The notes under the pieces are model-generated. The model ran no database searches. It worked only from the letters and a program-made list of their open reading frames with translations, and was not told where the DNA came from. Shown here piece after piece: positions 14,733 to 23,135 of a DNA stretch of 27,442 nucleotides; within the stretch, counting starts at the first letter, position 1; each line of letters begins with the position of its first letter. The translations under genes were made by a program, and so were the position numbers. Source of the DNA: JBBITW01 sp037440525 (GTDB lineage Bacteria; Desulfobacterota; BSN033; UBA1163); NCBI GenBank assembly GCA_037440525.1, contig JBBITW010000026.1, positions 1 through 27,442 of the forward strand, read 5' to 3'.

Positions 14733-15521
14733 CTATACGATCTCTATAAAAGAAAGCTGTCTACCGGTTTTTCCCTCTTTACGATAAGAAAAAAAGAGAT
14801 CTGTTCTGCAACAGGTGCAGATATCTACCCTAAAAATTTGTTCTTCTCCTATGCCCTCATCCTTCATCTGGGCGATATTAATCCGAGCAAGATCGACCAT
14901 CCATCTTCCTTCACCATTTGATGTTGAAAAGGGTTCCCATCCAGGGTTAAAGACTTTCTCATCAATCTCATAACAGCAGGGGCCAATAGATGGGCCCATG
15001 GCAATTATGAGATCTTTCATTGAGCAGTTCCATCCATCTCTCATCTTTCTCAATACCTTCTTTGTTATTCCCAGAGATGTTCCCTGTCTGCCAGAATGGA
15101 TTGCCGCAATTACCTTTTTTTTAATGTCTGTAATAAAAATGGGGATACAATCTGCAGTTAATATACCCAATGGAAGATTGGAGGCATCTGTAATCGTGGC
15201 ATCGTATGGTAAAGGAGGAGGGATTCTTTCTACAGGATTCTTTAAAACGAGGATTTCGTCCTTTTGTCTCTGCTTAAGAAGGACCAATCGGTCCTTAGGA
15301 AGACCGAAGGCTGAAGCTATTAGCTCTTTATTTTGTAAGACATCTCCGGGCCTATCTCCATTGTTAATGCTCATATTCAATGAATCAAAGGGTGAAATAC
15401 TGATCCCTCCATGGCGGGTAAGAAAGGCATGGCGAAGCCAACCAAGCCTTTCCATCTCGGGAATCTCAAAGTAGAAAATTCCATCTTTATTTCTTAATAA
15501 TGATCGGTCAATTGTTTTCAT
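14733..15521 (-). CDS. PgeF/YfiH-family (laccase-domain) protein with altered metal-site residues
   Basis: A 262-aa member of the multicopper-oxidase-like YfiH/PgeF family, whose members act on peptidoglycan precursors or purine nucleosides. Retained are TRHGGISISPFDSLNM, the cysteine C125 in TADCIPI, H142, GPSIGPCCYEID, and the CTCC...FFSYR end. Two conserved sites differ: the usual QVHG reads Q84-R-Q-K, replacing the metal-binding histidine, and HAGWRG reads H142-SGRQG. With one of the three Cys/His ligands missing, normal activity is doubtful. It sits 10 nt after rluD, a common arrangement. Confidence 0.87.
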   Translation of the reverse strand: MKTIDRSLLRNKDGIFYFEIPEMERLGWLRHAFLTRHGGISISPFDSLNMSINNGDRPGDVLQNKELIASAFGLPKDRLVLLKQRQKDEILVLKNPVERIPPPLPYDATITDASNLPLGILTADCIPIFITDIKKKVIAAIHSGRQGTSLGITKKVLRKMRDGWNCSMKDLIIAMGPSIGPCCYEIDEKVFNPGWEPFSTSNGEGRWMVDLARINIAQMKDEGIGEEQIFRVDICTCCRTDLFFSYRKEGKTGRQLSFIEIV

Positions 15522-15531
15522 ATTAAATAAC

Positions 15532-16509
15532 CTATCTTTTCGATCTCAAATATTCAAGCACCTCTTTCATCTCTTGAGGTATCGGTGAGTAAAACCTTAC
15601 TCTTTCACCTGTTTCTGGATGATTGAATTCCAGGCTATGTGAATGAAGTGCCTGCCGTCCCATTTTAATTATAAGATTTTTTAATTTTGAATCATCAGTG
15701 ATCAAGTAATTTTTCTTTTTTCCATATAGAGGATCTCCCAACAGAGGATGACCAATTGAAGATAGGTGGACCCTGATTTGATGAGTTCTGCCTGTTTTGG
15801 GATGAATTTCAAGAAGTGTGAAGTTTTGAAACTCCTCCAGGACCTTCCACATCGTCAGAGCCTTCCTTCCTTTCTTTGTCCTCGTGGACATTCGTTTTCT
15901 CTCAACAGGATGTCTTCCAATATCTGAATCAATCATCCCCTCCATTTTCTCAAACTTCCCAGAGACTATTGCAATATAGACCTTTTCTACAGTCCGATTT
16001 TTAAATTGTGAAATCAATCCCTGATAGGCTTCATTATTTTTAGCAACAACCATCACACCAGAAGTATCTTTGTCCAGGCGATGGACTATCCCTGGCCTTA
16101 TTATCCCGTTTATACCGGTAAGATCTTTACAGTGATAAAGAAGTGCATTAACGAGGGTACCTGAAGGATTTTTTGGTGCAGGATGAACAACCATCTTGGG
16201 TGGTTTGTCAATAACAATAATGGAAGAATCCTCATAGAGGACATTAAGAGGTATCGGCTCAGGTTCGAGAGAGAGAGGTTGGGCCATGGGGATGATTCCT
16301 GAGATAAGGTCACCAGATTTCAAACGGATACCTGGTTTTGTCTTTTTTTGATTGAGTAAGATAATTCCCATCTCAATTAAATTTTTTGCCTGAGAACGGG
16401 ATAGGTTAAGAAGCTTTTTGGTTAGAAACTGATCGATTCGGATCCCCTTATCCTTTTCTGAAACCTGAATAGAAAAGGGTGAACCCTTCTTGTCATTTTT
16501 GTTATCCAT
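15532..16509 (-). CDS. rluD: RluA/RluD-family 23S rRNA pseudouridine synthase
   Basis: A 325-aa pseudouridine synthase. An N-terminal S4 RNA-binding domain (about 22-75: IRIDQFLTKKLLNLSRSQAK) is followed by the catalytic domain with VHPAP, then GIVHRLDKDTSGVMVVAK, in which D146 is the catalytic aspartate, and HPKTGRTHQIRVHL. The fold ends with the HSHSLEF and PETGERVRFYSP elements. The frame is open to 16605, but the extra 32 residues lack family similarity, so ATG 16509 is chosen. No clear ribosome site is visible there. RluD modifies helix 69; RluA-type specificity cannot be excluded. Confidence 0.9.
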   Translation of the reverse strand: MDNKNDKKGSPFSIQVSEKDKGIRIDQFLTKKLLNLSRSQAKNLIEMGIILLNQKKTKPGIRLKSGDLISGIIPMAQPLSLEPEPIPLNVLYEDSSIIVIDKPPKMVVHPAPKNPSGTLVNALLYHCKDLTGINGIIRPGIVHRLDKDTSGVMVVAKNNEAYQGLISQFKNRTVEKVYIAIVSGKFEKMEGMIDSDIGRHPVERKRMSTRTKKGRKALTMWKVLEEFQNFTLLEIHPKTGRTHQIRVHLSSIGHPLLGDPLYGKKKNYLITDDSKLKNLIIKMGRQALHSHSLEFNHPETGERVRFYSPIPQEMKEVLEYLRSKR

Positions 16510-16618
16510 AAAGCACAAAAAAGATATATTACTCGGAGCAATTAAATCTTTACAATTATCCCCCTTAACTCGGTTGCGAGTCGTACCGACCTCCACTCTA
16601 CCCAACGAGACTATGTCG

Positions 16619-16784
16619 TAATGTTATTCTGAGACTTTAGCCGAAGAATCTATGTTTTATAATGGTTTGAATTCTATAGATTCCTCGCTTTGCTCGGAAT
16701 GACAAACATGGCATACACCTCATTGCGACAAAGCCCCAATGCGTGGAGAGAGGGGTCTCTCAATGAATTTTTCAGAACTCTCAA
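16619..16784. repeat. Composite intergenic repeat between rluD and selA
   Basis: Contains, in reversed orientation, the 'tagattcctcgctttgctcggaatgaca' core of family 1 and a stretch matching window bases 32-70. It ends with tttttcagaactctc (16768-16782), the terminal repeat of family 2. The last bases include the selA stop codon. A short palindrome (gagag-aggggt-ctctc) lies just before. Confidence 0.5.
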
Positions 16785-18205
16785 GTAATCTGGCTGAGTG
16801 CCTTTTCAATTCCAGATGCAAGCAAAGGAATCTCTTCATCGGAAACAGTCCTCATATCGAGGAGCAATTCATTCTTTTGAATACGGGAGATGATAGGAGG
16901 CTCTCCCGTACGTAACTTTTCTTCAAGTGTGTTCACAGAAAAACTAATCGGTTTGATTGATAAGACCATAGTGGGAAGCTCTTGAAGAGGAAGGGCACCA
17001 CCACCCACTTGTGAGATGTCCTCTTTCAAGGATATCTGTATCTCTTTACTATTTACCCTTGATAATTTATTCAAAAGGCGTTTTCCCCTTGCCTTTAATA
17101 GTTTAATATCCATTGTAAGCATCCTTAGGACAGGAATTTCTCTTGTCGCCCTCTCTTCGTTGAGATAGAGGAGCAGTGTAGACTCCAGAGCAGCCAGTGT
17201 GAGCTTGTCAATCCTGAGGGCCCTGGTAAGGGGATTCGTTTTGATAGAATCTATAATATCTCTTTTCCCGAGGATAATTCCAGCCTGAGGCCCCCCAAGG
17301 AGTTTATCGCCGCTGAAGGTAATCAAATCTACTCCTGTCTTTATTGCCTCAGAAACAGTGGGCTCTTTTCCCAATCCGAATCTTTCAAGTTCGATCAGGC
17401 AGCCACTTCCCAGGTCTTCCATCACAGGAAGCTTATTCTCTCTCCCCAATTGAACAAGCTCTTCGAGGGGAACCTCAGAGGTAAAACCCATCACCCTGAA
17501 GTTACTTGTATGGACTTTAAGAAGTAGGGCGGTATTAGGGCTGATCGCTCTTTTATAATCACCAAGGTGGGTTCGGTTTGTGGTTCCCACTTCATGAAGT
17601 ATGGCTCCACTTCTTCTCATCACATCAGGTATTCTGAAGGAACCTCCAATCTCAACAAGCTCCCCCCTTGAGATAATCACTTCTTTTCCCTCTGCAAGGG
17701 TATTGAGTGAAAGTAAAACTGCACCAGCATTATTATTGACTATCATGGCAGATTCTGCACCCGAGAGGCGACAGAGGATTTCTTCCACATGACTATGACG
17801 ATCACCCCTCTCACCAAGCCTGAGATCATATTCGAGATTGGAATAGCCTTTTGAGACCTCAACCATGTGTTTAAGCGCTTCTGGATGGAGTGGGGCCCTT
17901 CCGAGATTTGTATGGATGACAACCCCAGTAGCATTGATAAGGGGATGGAGTCGAGTTTGAACCTGCATTGATATTTCCCTCTTAATAATTGGAAATAGGT
18001 GATCAAAGGAGAAGAGATGGTCATTTATTTTTGTTAGATCTGATTTCTCAAGAATCTCCCTCCTTAATGTTGCAAGACTCCTTCTAATCGCTTCAAGGAT
18101 TACGGTGCGAGGATATTGATTTAAAAGCTCTTTTATTTCATCCTTTAAAAGGAATTCGTCCACACTCGGTATTTTACGAAGGATCTCTTGAAGGGATTGA
18201 TGCAT
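16781..18205 (-). CDS. selA: L-seryl-tRNA(Sec) selenium transferase
   Basis: A 474-aa PLP enzyme that converts seryl-tRNA(Sec) to selenocysteyl-tRNA(Sec) using selenophosphate. Visible motifs are NATGVVIHTNLGRAPL (91-106), LRLGERGDRHSHVEEILC, NNNAGAVLLSLNTLA, and the PLP lysine K301 in TFSGDKLLGGPQAGI. Length is close to E. coli SelA (463 aa). The start is 4 nt after the radical SAM gene, so they are probably co-transcribed. Its presence, with tRNA-Sec in the same window, shows the host makes selenoproteins. selB and selD are not here. Confidence 0.97.
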   Translation of the reverse strand: MHQSLQEILRKIPSVDEFLLKDEIKELLNQYPRTVILEAIRRSLATLRREILEKSDLTKINDHLFSFDHLFPIIKREISMQVQTRLHPLINATGVVIHTNLGRAPLHPEALKHMVEVSKGYSNLEYDLRLGERGDRHSHVEEILCRLSGAESAMIVNNNAGAVLLSLNTLAEGKEVIISRGELVEIGGSFRIPDVMRRSGAILHEVGTTNRTHLGDYKRAISPNTALLLKVHTSNFRVMGFTSEVPLEELVQLGRENKLPVMEDLGSGCLIELERFGLGKEPTVSEAIKTGVDLITFSGDKLLGGPQAGIILGKRDIIDSIKTNPLTRALRIDKLTLAALESTLLLYLNEERATREIPVLRMLTMDIKLLKARGKRLLNKLSRVNSKEIQISLKEDISQVGGGALPLQELPTMVLSIKPISFSVNTLEEKLRTGEPPIISRIQKNELLLDMRTVSDEEIPLLASGIEKALSQIT

Positions 18206-18209
18206 CAGA

Positions 18210-19940
18210 TTACCCTTTTGAAATTAATGTCTTAATAATCTTAAAAAAGTTCATCCTGATGAATCGAGTTGGCCATTGAAGCTCTTTTTTCTCACATACG
18301 GTTGACATACTGTAGGTTTCGAGCGAAAGGGTTCCACTTTTAATCATTTTTAAAGCCTTTTCCCTTGATTTTTCGTCAGAGAGAGAGATTATTCGATCAA
18401 TCTCTTCCATCATCTTTACTGCCCTCTCAATCCTTTCCTCCACAGATTGGGCAGTCTTTTGATCAATCAATCCAAACTCAGCCTTAAGGCGATTGAGTCT
18501 TTTTCCTGCTTCGTATGTGCTTGAGACAATCTCATCTCTGCTCATCCATTCGGTTTCGTAATTAAGAATATATTTCCAGCTTGGAGACATAAGGGCAAGG
18601 CGATGTTCCTCGATCGTTCTGAATAAGAGTTTATATCCATATCTTTCGGGTTCTTCAAAAACAGCACTACCAGGATCTAAGAAAGGTGCAAGTGGTGAGA
18701 TAAAGGGTAAAATTTTATTATATGATTTGAATCTTTTTAGAAGGCCACGGCAGTATTCAACCGTGTCGAGGACAGATTGATAGGTCTGCTTTGGTAGACC
18801 GATCATAAAAAAGAGATCGATCCTTTTACAGCCAAGTTCAATGGCATCCTGAATCATCCTTTCAAGGGGCTCATTTCCATAAGGTCTTCCAAAAGCCTTC
18901 CTCACCTCCTCATCATGGGATTCAGGAGAGATTTCAATATTGAAGTTTTTTACAGATTGCGAAATCCTCTCCAGTTGGGCACGACTTGGAGGCACGAAGA
19001 ATTCAAATGCAATATGGTTTGAGATAGGCCTTTTTTTTATCTCACTCAAGAAGGTAAATCCATATTCTTCACCGGGCTGGAATATATCCCCGATAATCAT
19101 AACAGGGGCATTAAGATGATCTGATACGTTAAATACATCCTGAGCAAGAAGTTTTGGGTCTCGATATGCAGGTCTCTTTCTGTTGGCAAATAAATTGAAA
19201 GCAAATGAAGAACCTCCACATGTTTTACAGAAATAGCGACACCCACGACATGTAAAGACAGCAGTGACTGGGTATGAATACCAATCAATAAAGGGTTGAT
19301 ATCCTACAGGATCCATGAACCTAACGACCTTCTTCATGATATGCCGATAATCAATTGAAATCTCATTTAAATCATCAGGGACATAGGTAAGGGGATTAAT
19401 TCTGACCCCATTTCCTCCGTCCCGATAGGTAAGATTTGGAATATCGGCAAAATCTCCATCTTTCTTAATAGCCCAGAGTAGTTGAGCGAGGGGTTTCTCT
19501 GTTGAATCCCCCCTCAGGAGAAAATCTATAAATGGGTATTGACGTATTATTTCATCATGGTAATAGGTTGCAGATAGTCCACCAAGGATTACAGGTATTT
19601 GAGGATGAATCTTTTTTATAAGCTCGGCTATGGCAAGGGCGCCCTGAGCATGAGCCATCCAGTGAAGGTCGAGCCCAAAGGCTACGGGCTTTTCCCTGGC
19701 GATAAATTTCTCTACATTAAAATTCTTATCTTTCAACATCTTTAAGGCTATATTGACAATTCTTACCTTGAGACCTCTTCGTTCCAGATACTCGGAGAGG
19801 CTTGCAAATCCAATGGGATACATCTCAAATATAGGAGTTGAGGGTACAACATCACTTATCGGGCCATATATTCCTGGAAAGGTTCTAAAATCATAAAGTG
19901 TTGGCGGATGAAGGAAGATCAGGTCAGTTTTTGCTCCCAT
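18210..19940 (-). CDS. B12-binding-domain radical SAM protein (Ta0216-like family)
   Basis: A 576-aa protein. An N-terminal cobalamin-binding-like domain (1-150; HPPTLYDF, PIGFASLSEYLERRG, VILGGLSATYYHDEII) is followed by a radical SAM domain with C234-x3-C238-x2-C241 in CRGCRYFCKTCGG; C231 adds a further cysteine. The SAM barrel includes FEFFVPPSRAQLERIS, FNIEISPESHDEEVRKAFG and RIDLFFMIGLPKQT. The C-terminal part is helical. It resembles the Ta0216 family of uncharacterised B12/radical SAM proteins; the substrate is unknown. It lies between the UshA-like selenoprotein gene (57-nt gap) and selA (4-nt gap). The ribosome site (aaggag) is unusually far (about 16-20 nt) from the ATG. Confidence 0.85.
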   Translation of the reverse strand: MGAKTDLIFLHPPTLYDFRTFPGIYGPISDVVPSTPIFEMYPIGFASLSEYLERRGLKVRIVNIALKMLKDKNFNVEKFIAREKPVAFGLDLHWMAHAQGALAIAELIKKIHPQIPVILGGLSATYYHDEIIRQYPFIDFLLRGDSTEKPLAQLLWAIKKDGDFADIPNLTYRDGGNGVRINPLTYVPDDLNEISIDYRHIMKKVVRFMDPVGYQPFIDWYSYPVTAVFTCRGCRYFCKTCGGSSFAFNLFANRKRPAYRDPKLLAQDVFNVSDHLNAPVMIIGDIFQPGEEYGFTFLSEIKKRPISNHIAFEFFVPPSRAQLERISQSVKNFNIEISPESHDEEVRKAFGRPYGNEPLERMIQDAIELGCKRIDLFFMIGLPKQTYQSVLDTVEYCRGLLKRFKSYNKILPFISPLAPFLDPGSAVFEEPERYGYKLLFRTIEEHRLALMSPSWKYILNYETEWMSRDEIVSSTYEAGKRLNRLKAEFGLIDQKTAQSVEERIERAVKMMEEIDRIISLSDEKSREKALKMIKSGTLSLETYSMSTVCEKKELQWPTRFIRMNFFKIIKTLISKG

Positions 19941-19997
19941 ACCAAGTTCTGACTTTTCTCCTTTACATCGGTGTGGAATCTCACTTTGATATTCTGA

Positions 19998-21236
19998 TTA
20001 TTTATCTTTTAATCTAAAATTTTCTATCATCTTTCCAACTTCAGGGTGATCCTTTATCTGTTCGCTTAATGCTGAGATTCTATTTGTAAATTCATTTCTA
20101 CCCTGAAGGTTTATAATGAAATTTTCAATCTCTTCTTTAGCCTTTTTCCTCAATAAATTGATTTTTTGTAAATCATTTGCCCTTATAGATGAAACCAGAT
20201 CTCTCAGGGTTGAAATAGGATCTGACGGGACTGATATACCATAAACATGAAAATAATTGAAAATACGGGAGTAAATAGAAAAGTATTGTTGAATCCATCT
20301 CTCTATCTCCAATGCCTCAGCAACGTTAAGTCGATCTTTAAGACTTTTCAGGGCAATCTCTATGGAATGTTTATCTCTGGTGTTAAAAAAATTTTCCCCA
20401 TTATTGTAAATAGTAAGATCAAGCCTTCCAATATACATCCCTTTCGGAGCCACCTGGAAGATCAGGGTGTTCTTTAGAATAGGTGGATTAAAAACATTTA
20501 TTCCTGTATGGCCTCCAAAAATTATGTGGATTTCAGAGAGTGTTTTAGCGAGTTGTAAATCACTTTGATAACCTAAGTGGCTTAAAAGAATTATCAGGTC
20601 TGTTTTGTTTCCAATCTCCTTGAGGATACCTCTTGCAGATTCAATTGGTGATTGGATGAGGATTCCTTTTTTTCTTGGATCCGATTCTCCAAAAAATTCC
20701 TTTGAGATAAGACTTAAGAGACCGATCTCTAAACCATCGATATTTTTTATTAGGTAGGATTTAAAGATGGGTTTTTTAGATTTTTCGTCAATAATATTGG
20801 AGCATATGAAAGGAAAACGAGCCTTCTTCGAAAGCTTTATAAGAAATTCTTTCCCGAGGCTCAGGTCATCATCCCCGATACCAATAGCATCGTATCCCAT
20901 TATATTAAGGCTTTCGATGATGAGCTCTGCCTTTTCTATAGCAATCTTTATTTCACTCTCAGAAGTTGACATAAAAGATTTTTTAAAAATTAAATCCCCT
21001 GAATCTAATAAGAGGAGATTTTTCTTCTCTCTCTCACGAATATCGGTAATAAATCCCCCTCTCCTGGCGAGCCCGCCAAGACGATTTTTCTCTCAGGTAG
21101 GACAGGGCTCAATCTCCCCATTGATATTATTGCTATAGATGAGTGTTAAGTTCTTCGGTTTTCTCTGGGCAAATGAAGGGAGCCCGTTCCATATCAATAA
21201 TATCATGGTTAAAATTAAAACCAATATTCGATTCAT
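19998..21236 (-). CDS. Predicted selenoprotein: exported UshA/5'-nucleotidase-fold protein with C-P-T-Sec motif (Sec48)
   Basis: A 412-aa protein if UGA at 21095-21093 is read as selenocysteine; ordinary calling would start at internal M89. An N-terminal signal peptide (MNRILVLILTMILLIW...SFAQ) sends it to the periplasm. It then has LIYSNNINGEIEPC45-P-T-Sec48, RLGGLARR, LLLLDSGD81, IGIGDDD, LLSHLGY and FGGHTG, the UshA metallophosphoesterase order. Homologs known to me have a cysteine where UGA stands. Several canonical metal ligands are changed: the TNDxHG D and H are N37 and N39, GNHE is GDDD, and the second H of GGHxH is G245. A redox role through CxxU is possible. A strong SECIS-like hairpin follows. 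The gene precedes the radical SAM gene and selA. Alternative: a frameshift-free pseudogene with a stop. Confidence 0.85.
21062..21095 (-). promoter_or_regulatory. Putative bacterial SECIS element of the UshA-like selenoprotein gene
   Basis: The UGA (21095-21093) is followed by a hairpin at 21081-21062: UCUUGGCG, loop GGCU, CGCCAGGA, eight pairs with one U-G. The apical-loop guanines lie 20-21 nt after the UGA, within the bacterial range and near E. coli fdhF (19-20). The stable upper stem with G at the start of the loop is the pattern SelB recognises. Confidence 0.75.
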
Positions 21237-21348
21237 TCGGTTGACCTACCACTCTATCTTTTTAATATTTATACCCTAATCAATCTTTTAAAACAAGGGG
21301 ATTGATATTATAATTTAGGTTATAATAATATAAAATAGAGATAAAAAT

Positions 21349-21576
21349 ATGCAAAAGGAAATTGATCTCCCCAGAAGATTACTATGGGACTATAAAAAGC
21401 CACCCGAGGACATTCTCTGGAGACTTCAGAGAATAGCTGACTTCTTTCCTGCCTATGGAACAGATAGGGAAACCGTGGATCTTCTTTTTGAATATAAAGA
21501 TAAACTCAGGCTTGAAGAAGGGAAGTATAGACTTATTACTATCTATCATGAGATATGGAATGAAGATACCCGTTAA
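21349..21576 (+). CDS. Hypothetical small protein
   Basis: A 75-aa protein not confidently assigned to a family. It reads RRLLWDYKKPPEDILWRLQRI, then FFPAYGTDRETVDLLFEYKD and RLEEGKYRLITIYHEIW. Such tryptophan-rich, acidic small proteins are often partners of nucleotidyltransferase or toxin genes, but no partner is present. It is an isolated plus-strand gene between minus-strand genes. Codon use looks coding. The ribosome site is weak (agagat) and the upstream region is very AT-rich. Confidence 0.6.
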   Translation: MQKEIDLPRRLLWDYKKPPEDILWRLQRIADFFPAYGTDRETVDLLFEYKDKLRLEEGKYRLITIYHEIWNEDTR

Positions 21577-21663
21577 AGGGATTTCTGACAATAGAATATA
21601 AAAGGAGAGAGGGCTTGATAAAATCCAAAATAATAATTTTCATTCCCAACATCTTACCATCCT

Positions 21664-22659
21664 TTAAATGCTAATACCTTCAAAGAAGCCACTACCCTGC
21701 TCAATCTCCTTTCTTACAACCTCTTTTGCCTTTTTATATCCAATATCAACCATCTCCCTCATCCGAGCAGGATTGAAATTTAAAGAAGACTCCATTAATT
21801 CTTCATCAGGTCTTATGGTTGTGATTCCTATGGTCCTTTTCCCCTTGAATGGATTTTCAAGACCTGTAAAGAGCTTTCTGATCTCCGAATCGGTTAAGCC
21901 GAGCCTCTCCGTTGCATTCATCCTAATTTTATTTAGATTGTGGATAGCCTTGCTGTAAATTGCCGCCATCTTAAGGTCATTATCAACTATTTCGTCTGTG
22001 AGGAGTTCGAGGGTTCTTTTAAGAATATCCATAGAATTCGTATATATTTTATTAATTGGCCTTCTGTGGAATTTATCAGGCGAAAGTATGATAGAAATGA
22101 TGTGTGTTGCACCCTCATCAATTGCCTTACTCAGTGGGGCAATCTCTTTTACACCTCCATCCACATATTGATACCTTCCAATCTTCACAGGTGGCATCAT
22201 TACCGGGATACTGGCTGAAGCAAGTATCTTCTTAAGAAGGACAGATTTCTTATCCCTGTGTTGATTACCGTATTCAATCTTGCCACTCTGAATATTGACT
22301 GTGGTTACAAATATCTCCACAGAAGAATCCACAAGCCTCTGGTAGCGTTCTCTCTCCCCGAGAAATTTATAAATCAAATTTTTTAAAGGTCTGCTATCAT
22401 TGAGACTATCAGAAAATAGAAAGGCAATTAAATCAGGCCTATCTCTGAGGATTTCGTTAGTTCCTACATTCTCATAAAGATTAAGAAGATTCGGAATATC
22501 TTTGCTTGCAACAAGCGGGGCTATCAATGCACCTGTACTTGTTCCAACTATGATATCGAAATTAAGACCAAGTTCAATCATGAGGTATTTAATAGCTCCA
22601 GCGGCAAAAGCCCCCTTTGCTCCCCCACCGCTTAAGACAAGAGCCCGTTTATTTTTCAT
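21664..22659 (-). CDS. Patatin-like phospholipase (serine hydrolase)
   Basis: A 331-aa patatin-family acyl hydrolase. The oxyanion-hole motif is LSGGGAKGAF (9-18), the nucleophile elbow GTSTG with S41, and the catalytic dyad aspartate D167 in YVDGGVKE. The C-terminal 130 residues are helical and less conserved. No signal peptide is evident, so it is likely cytoplasmic, acting on membrane lipids. The start overlaps the end of the upstream lipoprotein gene by 11 nt, implying co-expression. Substrate specificity is unknown. Confidence 0.92.
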   Translation of the reverse strand: MKNKRALVLSGGGAKGAFAAGAIKYLMIELGLNFDIIVGTSTGALIAPLVASKDIPNLLNLYENVGTNEILRDRPDLIAFLFSDSLNDSRPLKNLIYKFLGERERYQRLVDSSVEIFVTTVNIQSGKIEYGNQHRDKKSVLLKKILASASIPVMMPPVKIGRYQYVDGGVKEIAPLSKAIDEGATHIISIILSPDKFHRRPINKIYTNSMDILKRTLELLTDEIVDNDLKMAAIYSKAIHNLNKIRMNATERLGLTDSEIRKLFTGLENPFKGKRTIGITTIRPDEELMESSLNFNPARMREMVDIGYKKAKEVVRKEIEQGSGFFEGISI

Positions 22660-23113
22660 CCTTCCTCTCCCTCAATTGAGAAAGGGCCCTTTTTATCCCG
22701 GCGATTGTAGCAGAGACAATCTCCTGCTGAACCTCAGGTGAATTAAAATTCTCCCTCTGTTTCCTATTCTCTGTCTTCTCTAATTCAAACATGATATCTG
22801 CCTCAACAATATAAGCAAGCCCCTTCAGAGGGTCAACAGCCTTTAACTCATCCATAATTTGATTAAGAGTCTTTTTCTTCTCAAGAGATGGAAGTCTATC
22901 ATTGAGGAGTTTCTGAGCTGTTAGATCTTCCCTGAGATTACTCCTTACGGAAGTTGTAACAAGCGCTGTTAATCTCTCCGAGAACCCTGTTAGAATCTTT
23001 GGCCCATTATTTTGCAGATGATTACAGGAGAGAAATATTAAGAATATGGTGAGAATCCCCAATTTCATTTTTTTGATTGATATTTTTTTTAAGAAAAATC
23101 TTTTAATAACCAT
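22649..23113 (-). CDS. Putative lipoprotein upstream of patatin gene
   Basis: A 154-aa protein: a basic start (MVIKRFFLKKISIKKMK), then a hydrophobic segment ending IFLIFLSC, a plausible but non-ideal lipobox. The rest is helical, with ERLTALVTTSVRSNLREDL, LKAVDPLKGLAYIVEADIMFE and a charged tail. I do not recognise the family. The frame is open to 23350, but that part translates a repeat element; ATG 23113 follows ccaaggggaggga. It overlaps the patatin gene, so a shared envelope or lipid function is inferred. Confidence 0.65.
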   Translation of the reverse strand: MVIKRFFLKKISIKKMKLGILTIFLIFLSCNHLQNNGPKILTGFSERLTALVTTSVRSNLREDLTAQKLLNDRLPSLEKKKTLNQIMDELKAVDPLKGLAYIVEADIMFELEKTENRKQRENFNSPEVQQEIVSATIAGIKRALSQLRERKDEK

Positions 23114-23135
23114 TCCCTCCCCTTGGATATTTATC

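Noticed and set aside
14700..14745. Similarity of this gap to the 8673-8690 gap ('aaccataacc')
   Set aside because: The shared string is only about ten bases, too short to claim a repeat.
16510..16605. N-terminal extension of the RluD frame
   Set aside because: The 32 added residues precede the S4 domain without family similarity or a ribosome site.
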